Below are positions 1-7,512 of a DNA stretch of 64,000 nt, piece by piece; position 1 is the stretch's first letter; each line of letters begins with the position of its first letter. The notes under the pieces were generated by a model. It was not told where the DNA came from. It saw nothing but the letters and a program-made list of their open reading frames with translations, and did not search any database. The translations under genes and the position numbers were made by a program. The stretch is from Acetobacter fallax (GTDB lineage Bacteria; Pseudomonadota; Alphaproteobacteria; Acetobacterales; Acetobacteraceae): contig NZ_WOSX01000012.1 of NCBI RefSeq assembly GCF_011516735.1, positions 1 to 64,000 on the forward strand. The letters are read 5' to 3'.

Positions 1-6
1 TCACGA

Positions 7-36
7 AGGATGTCGAGACAACAATCTCGTCATCCT
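7..36. repeat. Inverted repeat downstream of relaxase
   Basis: AGGATG-T-CGAGA and TCTCG-T-CATCCT face each other across a six-base loop (one T-T mismatch). A second perfect hairpin, CGCAGA / TCTGCG with a two-base spacer, lies at 63-76. Both are downstream of the relaxase stop on the minus strand. They may act as a terminator or as part of a transfer or replication origin; there is no clear T-run. Confidence 0.5.
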
Positions 37-155
37 GCGCATGGTTGATGATTGCCCATATCCGCAGAGTTCTGCGAAAAATCAATCAAACCGCTTTCTG
101 ATTCAGGCTCTAAAAGAAACAAGGAATCCTGAGAGATAAATAACAAAATAAAATT

Positions 156-2189
156 TTATCTATTGAAAGACTGGCCTGATTTTTTCATTTTCTTACGATA
201 GATATTTTTCTCTATTTCAGAAGGGTTTTCCTGCTCGATATCATTTTCATGAATGTTACCTATAGCGTTGGTTTTGTCTTTTTCCCGTTCTTCTCTTAGT
301 GTTCTCATTGAATGCTCAGTCATAAGTTTATTGACTGAATCAACGTCTAAATCTTTAATATGAGATTCAAACTGTTCATATTCATCGGGATTAAGTTTTG
401 AGAGTTCGATATTTTTAACCTTCTCTAATTTTCTTAACATTTCCCTTGCTATCTCGACTTCTGGTCTATTTTTGAAATCATTCAAAACACCATCTCGGTG
501 ATAGACCTTCATGGTCGATAATGAATTAATAGCTTTTGATTGGTCATCATGTTGTACCAGCAATTTTGCATATTCATTGCGTTTGTATTTCGCGAGAACT
601 GCTTCTCGCTGTGCCTCGGTGAGATAGTGATTTTTATCAGGCTTGTTTTTCAGGAATCCCATTTTATGAAGCATGGAATCAATAATGAACTGAGCCAATA
701 ATTTAAGCTGTTCCATCTGCTCCTCTTCTTGAGCCGATTTTTTATTTTTTTGATATCCGTGATACAGGCCAGTTATTGAATTGGATTTTTTATCATGCTC
801 TCGAATCTCTTTTCTCAACGTAATCAGATGATTTCGTCTTTCTTTAAAATCTGATAACTCTGATTTGAAATTTTTATATAAGAAGCTTCTGACTTGTTTA
901 TCATCGAGATGTTTTAATCGCGGATGTTCTTGATTAATAATATCAGTTTGTCTATTGATTTCGTTATTCACATATTTAGACCAGTTCCCCCATATCTCGT
1001 AAAAATTATAATCATGTATAACAAGCGTTTGCATTGATTCAGCCAATTTTTTTTGTGCGGATAACTGCATTTTAGTCAGTTCATCTTTTTCAGATTCTTG
1101 TTTGTTGAAGAAGCTAACAGCTTGTTTTTCTTCAATACTCATATCGTCAGTAGCAACAGATTTTTCTGAATCAACAGAAGCGATGATACTGGTGATATCC
1201 ACGTCAGAAGGCTTCTGGGCTTTGCTTTGGTCGGTAGTGCTTGAAGCATCTTTATCGACTTCCTGAGGCTTCTCTGAGGTCTCCAAAGCAGGTCCACGGG
1301 ATGCAATCCCTGGCGAGTTATCCATGGCGATTGTATCGCTGGGGATATGCCTCGCTATAAAGGAATCTATTGGAGAATCTGGCGAAGCTATGAGGGCATC
1401 AAGGTCTTTTTTTTTAATACCTGTAAGTCTGTTTACTGAACCGAGGAATATCCCGTTTTCGTCGTTCATGACGAGCATATCAGGCTTTTTTGTTCCGTTG
1501 GTTATGGTCCAGCCTTTGTCTTCAATTTTCTCTTTAAACTCACTGTATGTCTGACTTTCGGCAAAGAGATTTTTAATATCCTGTTTGATTTCATAGGTAT
1601 CCTTTCCCAATCGTGTAAGTTTCTTGATTGTTCCTTCGGACATAGAATTCTGTGGTCTGTCTCCTTCGCAGAGTGGTGCTATTTTGTCTTTGTATTCCTC
1701 TGGGACATGATGCCAGACAGCACGATTATGGGCACCTTTAACAAGCTGAAAGCCATAATCGACTTCGGCCATACGGCTGATTTTTTCCTGACGCTGATAA
1801 AGGTTATCGAACGATTTAACTTTACCATTTTCAGGATTAACTAACCTCACACCGAGATGTGCATGTCTTGGGTCAGCGTTAGGGTCAGAGCGTTTGAAAG
1901 TATGGATAGCGGAGAAAACTATATCGTCATCTGAGATATGAAATTCCGCTTTCACTCTTTCAATCATCTCTTTGAATTGTTCATCGGTTAATGATTCTTT
2001 TGATGATATTTGAAAGTGTCTTATTCCATTTTTTCTATTGAATTGCTCCGCATCGACTAAAGCATTCTCGACATCCTGCAATGAGCCACCCAATAGCTGT
2101 ACATCTTCATTTTTACTATTTTCAGATATATATGAAAATATTTCTTTAGCGGATGAATCAGATGACATAGGGTTTGATTCTACTATCAT
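156..2189 (-). CDS. MobA/VirD2-like relaxase
   Basis: This 677-residue protein should nick the element's origin of transfer and pilot the strand. The N-terminal half shows a three-histidine metal motif typical of relaxases: H96, then H109-x-H111 in RHAHLGVRLVNPENGK. Tyrosine candidates such as Y20 lie near the N-terminus. The C-terminal half is charged, lysine/glutamate-rich and probably helical. The start overlaps the mobC stop by ATGA, so the two are translationally coupled. Residues about 278-301 (within IARHIPSDTIAMD onward) are encoded by a palindromic repeat that recurs upstream of mobC, so the linker appears to have gained an in-frame insertion. Relaxase is clear; the MOB family is not assigned. 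Confidence 0.85.
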   Translation of the reverse strand: MIVESNPMSSDSSAKEIFSYISENSKNEDVQLLGGSLQDVENALVDAEQFNRKNGIRHFQISSKESLTDEQFKEMIERVKAEFHISDDDIVFSAIHTFKRSDPNADPRHAHLGVRLVNPENGKVKSFDNLYQRQEKISRMAEVDYGFQLVKGAHNRAVWHHVPEEYKDKIAPLCEGDRPQNSMSEGTIKKLTRLGKDTYEIKQDIKNLFAESQTYSEFKEKIEDKGWTITNGTKKPDMLVMNDENGIFLGSVNRLTGIKKKDLDALIASPDSPIDSFIARHIPSDTIAMDNSPGIASRGPALETSEKPQEVDKDASSTTDQSKAQKPSDVDITSIIASVDSEKSVATDDMSIEEKQAVSFFNKQESEKDELTKMQLSAQKKLAESMQTLVIHDYNFYEIWGNWSKYVNNEINRQTDIINQEHPRLKHLDDKQVRSFLYKNFKSELSDFKERRNHLITLRKEIREHDKKSNSITGLYHGYQKNKKSAQEEEQMEQLKLLAQFIIDSMLHKMGFLKNKPDKNHYLTEAQREAVLAKYKRNEYAKLLVQHDDQSKAINSLSTMKVYHRDGVLNDFKNRPEVEIAREMLRKLEKVKNIELSKLNPDEYEQFESHIKDLDVDSVNKLMTEHSMRTLREEREKDKTNAIGNIHENDIEQENPSEIEKNIYRKKMKKSGQSFNR
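1287..1360 (-). repeat. Palindromic element, copy 1 (inside relaxase gene)
   Basis: This 74-base sequence matches the reverse complement of 2545-2640 perfectly over two arms of 36 and 34 bases. The centre here is CATG; in the other copy it is 26 bases with its own hairpin. The unit can fold: outer pairs GCGAG/CTCGC and ATCC/GGAT enclose hairpin GCGAT-TGT-ATCGC, next to hairpin GGGAT-GCA-ATCCC. It is translated in frame as part of the relaxase. Confidence 0.9.
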
Positions 2190-2494
2190 CTGAATAGTCT
2201 GAGCTTCTTATTAATATTATTTTGCGTATCCGAGATTGTTTTCAGTATTCCAGATATCTCAACAGATTCACCGCTATTCGAACGTTTTGCGATTTGGTTG
2301 AGATTGTTTCCGATAGCGGATAACTCTCTACGTAATAGTAGCAATTCATCTGAAATAAGTGAGCCACCAGCTTTTTCATTTAACAGGACAGCCCGAGCAA
2401 ATCCCGAGACCTTAATTTTTTTACGTTTAGCAAAATCATGAATATCTTTATGTTCTTTATCCGATACTCGGATATGTATCATTTTCTCCATCAT
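2186..2494 (-). CDS. MobC-like relaxosome accessory protein
   Basis: This 102-residue protein begins with a ribbon-helix-helix-like segment (MIHIRVSDKEHKDIHDFA) and contains the motif LSAIGNNLNQIAKRSN, typical of MobC/MbeC-type plasmid mobilization proteins. These bind near oriT and help the relaxase open the DNA. The gene lies directly upstream of the relaxase with an ATGA overlap. A GGAG sits about ten bases before the chosen ATG. A second in-frame ATG four codons later is less well spaced. The family call rests on the N-x-L-N-Q-I-A motif, the size and the context. Confidence 0.8.
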   Translation of the reverse strand: MMEKMIHIRVSDKEHKDIHDFAKRKKIKVSGFARAVLLNEKAGGSLISDELLLLRRELSAIGNNLNQIAKRSNSGESVEISGILKTISDTQNNINKKLRLFR

Positions 2495-2544
2495 GGTTAT
2501 GAATCTCCATGATTGTTATTGTAGCATATATTTGCAAATATCAC

Positions 2545-2640
2545 TTATAGCGAGGCATATCCCCAGCGATACAATCGCTTATGAAGTTTATTCTAAACTT
2601 CAGGGATAACTCGCCAGGGATTGCATCCCGTGGACCTGCT
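2545..2640 (+). repeat. Palindromic element, copy 2 (intergenic, extra arm)
   Basis: This is the inverted second copy of the element at 1287-1360. It holds three hairpins in a row, each with a three-base loop: AGCGAT/ATCGCT at 2565-2579, TGAAGTTTA/TAAACTTCA at 2582-2602, and GGGAT/ATCCC at 2617-2629 (extended by CCA/TGG). Outer pairs GCGAG/CTCGC could close a branched structure. It fills the region between divergent mobC and the small ORF at 2654, a usual place for oriT, and ends directly before the AAGGAG of that ORF. Confidence 0.9.
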
Positions 2641-2653
2641 AAGGAGAACATTG

Positions 2654-2863
2654 ATGACTTCTGAGTTAATAGTCGATTCTAGCGATATCGATTTCACAAA
2701 AATTCCAGCAACTTTGAAAGACGGAAATAAAATATTGAAAGATATTAATGAATTGGGAATAAGTCACAAAATAAAATATGACGATAAGATAGAAAAATGG
2801 ATAGCGATTCTAGACGGAGAAGAAGAAGAAATATTATATATTGTCATGAAGAATCCTCGGTAA
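2654..2863 (+). CDS. Small acidic hypothetical protein
   Basis: This 69-residue ORF is rich in Asp, Glu, Lys and Ile (TSELIVDSSDIDFTKIP near the N-terminus, ILDGEEEEILYIVMKNP at the end). I do not recognise a family. The start is chosen at 2654 because AAGGAG lies seven bases upstream; a longer reading from 2621 would begin inside the palindromic repeat. It is the only plus-strand gene of the element in the window and is divergent from mobC. Its acidic nature would fit a small DNA-mimic, regulator or antitoxin, but nothing shows this. Confidence 0.55.
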   Translation: MTSELIVDSSDIDFTKIPATLKDGNKILKDINELGISHKIKYDDKIEKWIAILDGEEEEILYIVMKNPR

Positions 2864-2916
2864 ATTTTACAATATTTATCCTGCTTCATCATTGGTGGTG
2901 GAGCAGGTTGCCGAGG
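2856..2916 (+). terminator. Nested hairpin after small ORF
   Basis: CCTCGG (2856-2861, overlapping the stop codon) can pair with CCGAGG (2911-2916). Inside lies a hairpin CCTGCT...AGCAGG extended by pairs with G-U wobbles over a TTGG loop. No T-run follows, so it is structure-based termination or transcript protection at best. Confidence 0.35.
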
Positions 2917-2995
2917 TATCATATTTAATTATGTTGAGATGTGGGGATTTCATAATTTTCTCATATCTCGATACATTTCTCCAATATGTTCTGAT

Positions 2996-4375
2996 TTATG
3001 ATATTATGTTTTTGCTAAGGATAAAAAAATAATCCAATCCCTTCCATTTTGGAGGGGGTTGACCTCTACTTTCAATAATTTCAAATCTGAAAAATCCATC
3101 TAATACTATCTTGGTATTTATATATAAATAACTATAACCAAAATATAAAACATAACATCTTACGCGAGTATTTTTATAGAAATTGCGAGCCAGATTTGTA
3201 TCAATGAAAACATTAATATATGTTCTCATTTCTCTGATTTTTCTTGATAAACCAACATACTTTATAGGCTCATCATTCTTACCTATTGAGTTGAGATAAT
3301 CAGATTTAAATCCTTTTAGAGAAAATAATATATATCCATGAATGCCCTCAATTTTATCATTGATAGATTTTTTATCCATCATTTTTCTAATATGAAAAAG
3401 TCTATTTGATGATAAATAAGATAATGATTTATCACCGAAGTTTTTAATATATAGATTATTCCATATTGTTCTAATATCTCTTCTTAATCCTATAAATCCA
3501 TGACGTGTATTAGGTTTACCATAGTCTTTAAAGATATAGCCGAGAACGCCCTCAAAGTCTGGTATTCTCTGGTCTACTTCTGGATTATCAGGATTTTCAT
3601 TCCAGAAAAACTTAAAGATAATGTCTAACAATTCTAACCGTTGAGATTCATCTACATAGTAGATTATGTGTATGTGTGGAGTTTCGTCTTTGTGAAGTTC
3701 TATAACATATACACCAGTCCATATAATGCCCTTCCTATCAGCATATTTCTTTATATTATTGAGTCTGTTGTTAATTTCTTCATTGCATTGTTCAAAAGAT
3801 AAACCACGATATTTTCTAGGTAATGTTCCTGATAAGAATGAACCGCTCATTGTTGGGTCATTGTCTCGTGTCATTCCTGCCAATTGCATTGAACTATTGA
3901 GACATTGAGATATCATCCAGTCTCTTGACCTGTTGTTTTTCTTTTTTGCATTAATGGAATCCTGAACACTGCGACCCATAATTTTTATTGATTCATAACG
4001 GGTTCTTTTGTTTAGATTAAAGTCTTGCTGAACTTCATCATCTTCAATAGACAAGCCAAGAACTCTACGCATGTTAATGCGTGCTTTGTCTGCTTTCCTT
4101 GCTAATTTTGTTCCTGTGATTCGCTGATGAGATTGTAATTCTGCATAAGAAAATGATGTCAGTTCAAAGCTATCAACAACAGATTTTTTCATGATTGAGA
4201 GCATACGAACGACATTAAGAGCCAGTTCATTAGCATCATTATCTGTTGATAAACCGCTCTTTTCTGCGACTAACTGATAAAGTTTATATCTGTAAAATGG
4301 GTGAAGAGCGGTAATGATATCATATATTGCGATATCGTTTTCATATATATGTTGCTCTAAATTATCATAGTCCAT
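2996..4375 (-). CDS. HUH-type replication initiation-like protein
   Basis: This 459-residue protein contains an HUH metal-binding motif in ELHKDETPHIHIIYYVDE (HIH) and, downstream, VLGYIFKDYGKP, where a Tyr with a nearby Lys is placed as in rolling-circle Rep endonucleases. It would nick a double-strand origin and start replication of the excised circle. The N-terminal 180 residues match nothing I recognise. An AAGGAGAGC directly before the ATG supports the start. Alternatives are a Gp2-like phage replication protein or a second relaxase-like nuclease. The class is fairly sure; the exact family is not. Confidence 0.65.
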   Translation of the reverse strand: MDYDNLEQHIYENDIAIYDIITALHPFYRYKLYQLVAEKSGLSTDNDANELALNVVRMLSIMKKSVVDSFELTSFSYAELQSHQRITGTKLARKADKARINMRRVLGLSIEDDEVQQDFNLNKRTRYESIKIMGRSVQDSINAKKKNNRSRDWMISQCLNSSMQLAGMTRDNDPTMSGSFLSGTLPRKYRGLSFEQCNEEINNRLNNIKKYADRKGIIWTGVYVIELHKDETPHIHIIYYVDESQRLELLDIIFKFFWNENPDNPEVDQRIPDFEGVLGYIFKDYGKPNTRHGFIGLRRDIRTIWNNLYIKNFGDKSLSYLSSNRLFHIRKMMDKKSINDKIEGIHGYILFSLKGFKSDYLNSIGKNDEPIKYVGLSRKIREMRTYINVFIDTNLARNFYKNTRVRCYVLYFGYSYLYINTKIVLDGFFRFEIIESRGQPPPKWKGLDYFFILSKNIIS

Positions 4376-4488
4376 GCTCTCCTTTTGACAAAAGGGTTAC
4401 AAAACGTCGGGAGATTATGCTATTATAATAACAACATACTCTACTGTTGTTTGGTTTTGTCGTGATTATCATTATAGCAGAGATTGTT

Positions 4489-4516
4489 AAGGGATAGAGA
4501 AATCTATCCCTTTTTT
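4489..4516. terminator. Hairpin with GAAA tetraloop and T/A tracts
   Basis: A perfect ten-base stem (AAGGGATAGA / TCTATCCCTT) closes a GAAA loop and is followed by T residues on the plus strand. It lies two bases beyond the stop of the minus-strand gene at 4515, so it may terminate that gene. The T-tract is better placed for plus-strand transcription. Confidence 0.65.
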
Positions 4517-4910
4517 ATTTGGTATGTACACCAATTACGTCCCAAACATCGATACCTTGTTGTTTTGCCATATGTCCATAGACGCTGGCGGCAACACCCG
4601 AGAATATATTATCTGGTCTTGATTGTTGGCATATGAATTTTATCAATGTGTCTTGTGCATCAGGTGATAATCGTTTGTCGTTTAGATTTACAGCAGGCTC
4701 ACCTAAACCAGTTCGTACAGAGTTTAAAGCGCTAAAATAACCTGATTTCCATATTGAAAACGCTATTAAATAATTATTGTTTTCTATGAGCTTTAAATAT
4801 TTTCCACAATTCACAGCGCCAACGCCATAAATTGACGCCTTTTCCTCTGCATGTAAGTTTTGATATGAAAGCAAAAAGGATAATGGAATGAGAAAAATGA
4901 GTTTTTTCAT
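4515..4910 (-). CDS. Small secreted hypothetical protein (element cargo)
   Basis: This 131-residue protein has a clear signal peptide (MKKLIFLIPLSFLLSYQNLHAEE, cleavage after HA). The mature part has two cysteines (about 35 and 94) that could form a disulfide, and aromatic, glycine-containing helical segments. The spacing loosely recalls small periplasmic proteins of the Rap1a/HdeA type, but I cannot assign a family. It follows the integrase by eight bases and is probably co-transcribed with it, an unusual place for cargo. The start codon is supported by the signal peptide; the ribosome site is weak. Confidence 0.6.
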   Translation of the reverse strand: MKKLIFLIPLSFLLSYQNLHAEEKASIYGVGAVNCGKYLKLIENNNYLIAFSIWKSGYFSALNSVRTGLGEPAVNLNDKRLSPDAQDTLIKFICQQSRPDNIFSGVAASVYGHMAKQQGIDVWDVIGVHTK

Positions 4911-4918
4911 GATTGTTT

Positions 4919-6514
4919 CTAGTCCGTTTCCATGAGTTTTTTGATATTCCAGAACTCAGGATATACCACAGCATCAGCCACTCGTTTAAGGTTCTCAACA
5001 TCTACTTCATCGAGATAAACCGTATTACCGACTGACTTATTATTTCCTTCATGACCAAGGAAATTATCAATCCAAACTTCTCTCAATCCACCTTCGCCAT
5101 GCTCATGAATGTTTCTGAGCTTTGTTGAGGCATAATGACGGAAGGAATGGAAAACCGTAGTCGCAGGAATACCCAACCTGCTTTTATGGGTTGAGAAATT
5201 CCGCTGAATTAAACCCGAGCGTTTTTTGTCTTTTCCTGAAAATTTTAGTTCGGAGAAGATGTATGGGCTTTTCATCCTTCTAGATTTTTCAACGAATTCC
5301 ATGAAGCCAGCATCAATAAGTTTTTGAGCTATAGGAACAACTCTGGCACCAGCTTCACTCTTCGGGTTCCACGCTGTCCAAGGTTCCTTTTTGGTTCCCT
5401 GATGCTCTTGGATGATAATGCAGGGGATACCTCGGATATCCTGAATATCTTCAACACGTATCCGGCAGATTTCTTCTAATCTCATACCAGTATATGAGCC
5501 AACACCAACGATATAGGCATATGTCTCTTTTGATATCGTCGTTGAGATATCGAATGATGCGTTAATGAGTTTTTCAAGATATTCATCAGACCATCTCACA
5601 CGTTTGACTTTTTGTTTTGTGTCGAAGTTCCAGCCGATAAAAATATTCTTATCAACCAAATCACGGAGAAGATAATATCTCCAGATAGATGACATCTTTG
5701 AAAAATGATTTTTAATAGACTTACCCGATACCCGCTTTAATTTTTTCTTATTGGCTTCTTTAACAAGCTGAACAACAGTTCTTGTATCTCGGGTATTACG
5801 TCCATAGTTCTCTGGAAGCTGTTCCATTAACTCTTTGAAGTGTCCAGCATCCTGACCACCATAGAGACGGATTTCCTTATCTCCACAGCATTCGAGAAAA
5901 CGCTTTATGGAACTGCGATAAGCTCGGAAGTCTGAGTCTTTCCAATCCTTTGAACTGGCAAGGATAAAGGCTTCGGATGCTTCAGAGAATAGAGGGGATT
6001 TCTGCGGTTCTTTGGGCTTTGTCCATGATTCGATATTATTGAAATGCCCCAAGATGTCGGACATTTTTTTCCTGATATCGAGGTCAGGGATATCCTTCAT
6101 CAACTGATGAATTTTACTAACCTCGGCATTTGCATCTCCTGCAAATTTTAGAAAAGCATCATCCTGCTCAAGCCGCTCCAACAGATGCTCGGCGTTCATG
6201 ACCTGATACTGTGATTTCAGGTTTGATAGCTCTGCTTCGTATGTTGATATGATGGTATCGAACAGAGGCTTGAACCGCTCATCAATGATATCCCTGATTG
6301 TATCATTGGCACTTTGAGCGAGTTCACGTTCCACAAGTTTCAGCCTTGAAAATAATTTATTTGTCAATCCACAAATCGCATAAGCACGATTTTTTGCAAT
6401 GGGTTTGTCATTGGTATCGAGAGATACCCAAATCTCATTTTTTCCGATGAAATTGCGAATCCCATCAGGAACGCGTTGTCTGAAAGAGTACCCAGAGGCT
6501 CTACGGATGAGCAT
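4919..6514 (-). CDS. int: Tyrosine recombinase/integrase
   Basis: This 531-residue site-specific recombinase inserts and excises the element at tRNA-Leu. The C-terminal catalytic domain shows Arg in YTGMRLEEICRIRVEDI, H-x-x-R in HSFRHYAST, and a final LGHEG...TVYLDEV with the nucleophile Tyr. The N-terminus (RRASGYSFRQRVPDGIRNFI) is the small N-terminal domain common to long phage-type integrases of alphaproteobacteria. The ATG at 6514 is chosen; the ORF continues to a GTG at 6553 with no better ribosome site. Its position next to the tRNA 3' end is canonical. Confidence 0.93.
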   Translation of the reverse strand: MLIRRASGYSFRQRVPDGIRNFIGKNEIWVSLDTNDKPIAKNRAYAICGLTNKLFSRLKLVERELAQSANDTIRDIIDERFKPLFDTIISTYEAELSNLKSQYQVMNAEHLLERLEQDDAFLKFAGDANAEVSKIHQLMKDIPDLDIRKKMSDILGHFNNIESWTKPKEPQKSPLFSEASEAFILASSKDWKDSDFRAYRSSIKRFLECCGDKEIRLYGGQDAGHFKELMEQLPENYGRNTRDTRTVVQLVKEANKKKLKRVSGKSIKNHFSKMSSIWRYYLLRDLVDKNIFIGWNFDTKQKVKRVRWSDEYLEKLINASFDISTTISKETYAYIVGVGSYTGMRLEEICRIRVEDIQDIRGIPCIIIQEHQGTKKEPWTAWNPKSEAGARVVPIAQKLIDAGFMEFVEKSRRMKSPYIFSELKFSGKDKKRSGLIQRNFSTHKSRLGIPATTVFHSFRHYASTKLRNIHEHGEGGLREVWIDNFLGHEGNNKSVGNTVYLDEVDVENLKRVADAVVYPEFWNIKKLMETD

Positions 6515-6558
6515 GTTGCGGTCCGTGTGTAGCAGACCTGTGTAGCAAAACACGGGTC

Positions 6559-6578
6559 TCAGGTTGTAGATAACCTGA
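6559..6578. repeat. Inverted repeat between integrase and tRNA
   Basis: TCAGGTT and AACCTGA form a perfect seven-base stem with a six-base loop, between the integrase start and the tRNA-Leu 3' end. It may be a recombinase or regulator binding site within the attachment region. Confidence 0.45.
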
Positions 6579-6606
6579 AAAACCCAATGTTATCAATGCT
6601 TTATAG

Positions 6607-6692
6607 TGGTGCGAGCTGCGGGACTCGAACCCGCACGTCCCTGAGAACTCGAGATTTTAAGTCTCGTGCGTCTACCATTCCGCCAAGCTCGC
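6607..6692 (-). tRNA. tRNA-Leu (UAA)
   Basis: The reverse complement starts GCGAGCTTGGCGGAATGG and ends in GCTCGC plus ACCA, so CCA is encoded. The anticodon loop CTTAAAA gives anticodon UAA. There is a long variable arm as expected for leucine tRNA, and the T-arm GGTTCGAGTCC is present. The 3' end serves as the integration site of the element to its left and remains intact. Confidence 0.97.
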
Positions 6693-6759
6693 CGGAGACA
6701 GCCGGGGTATCTGGCATAACCCAACAAGGCAAGGCGGGAATAAGCGAAAAGACCGGTTT

Positions 6760-7512
6760 TTAATCGACAGAGTGCCCGGCGCCAGCATGCAGCAGAGCGG
6801 CGCCATGCAGTTTGAGCCAGCGTTCAGCCTCATGACGGCGCGGAGTAAGCAGATCGACCAGTGCCCAGAATGCAGCACTGTGATTCAGATGCCGCAGATG
6901 GGCCAGCTCATGAAGAATGACGTAGTCCTGAACAAAAACCGGCGTCATGACGAGGCGCCAGGAGAGCATGACACGGCCTCTGGCAGTGCAGCTTCCCCAC
7001 CGGCTCGTCGTGTCGCGAATGGCCACCTGCGCGGGCATGAGCCCCGTCCTCGCACCAAGCGCAGTCATCCGGTCTGCGAGCTTTCGGGTCGCCAGCCGGC
7101 GCAGAAAATCAGTGACACGACGCGGAATAAAAGCCGCGTCACCACTCACATGAATTTCAGACTGTTCAAGCCACGCGCCACCTGTTCCATGAGGCGTGTG
7201 GCAAATAACGTGGTCGGCGCCATCAATGGGAACTCGGCCACCAGCCTCAAAACGCGGCGTGTGCGCCCTGCGCTGCAACTGCTTCTCGATCCACCCTGTA
7301 TGTGTCCGGAGAAGCCTCAGCCCGGCTTCCGTCGTCGCGGACGCGGGCAGGGTGACGATAACGCCGCGTGTCCGGGGACTGACACGCAGAGAAACCCGAC
7401 GCGCGCGGGTGGATCGCCGCCATTCAACCGGAACCGGACCGTCCGGCATGGCGATGGAGCACGGAAGGCTCTGTGCCGGTCGGACGGAAGACGAACCGGA
7501 AGGTGGTATCAT
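6760..7512 (-). CDS. YgjP/M48-like metallopeptidase domain protein
   Basis: This 250-residue cytoplasmic protein belongs to the DUF45/YgjP family of minigluzincin-like predicted zinc peptidases. It shows TTSRWGSCTARG followed by the zinc motif HELAHLRHLNHS, with a downstream Trp/His region. Substrates of the family are not well known. It overlaps the upstream YcgN-type gene by ATGA, so the two are one transcription unit. Confidence 0.88.
   Translation of the reverse strand: MIPPSGSSSVRPAQSLPCSIAMPDGPVPVEWRRSTRARRVSLRVSPRTRGVIVTLPASATTEAGLRLLRTHTGWIEKQLQRRAHTPRFEAGGRVPIDGADHVICHTPHGTGGAWLEQSEIHVSGDAAFIPRRVTDFLRRLATRKLADRMTALGARTGLMPAQVAIRDTTSRWGSCTARGRVMLSWRLVMTPVFVQDYVILHELAHLRHLNHSAAFWALVDLLTPRRHEAERWLKLHGAALLHAGAGHSVD

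Larger units (their letters stand above)
1..6606. mobile_element. Integrative mobilizable element in tRNA-Leu (right part)
   Basis: The stretch is visibly AT-rich, unlike the GC-rich sequence after 6700. It carries an integrase whose gene starts about 90 bases from the 3' end of tRNA-Leu, plus an HUH Rep-like protein, a MobC-like protein and a relaxase. Integration at a tRNA 3' end by a tyrosine recombinase is the usual pattern for such elements. The tRNA remains intact, so the element side begins at 6606. No second copy of the tRNA 3' end is seen leftwards, so the left end is outside the window. No type IV secretion genes are visible here, which suggests a mobilizable rather than self-transmissible element, but the missing left part could change that. 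Confidence 0.85.

Noticed and set aside
1..155. Left attachment site of the element at the window start
   Set aside because: No copy of the tRNA-Leu 3' sequence is present there; only two hairpins are seen.
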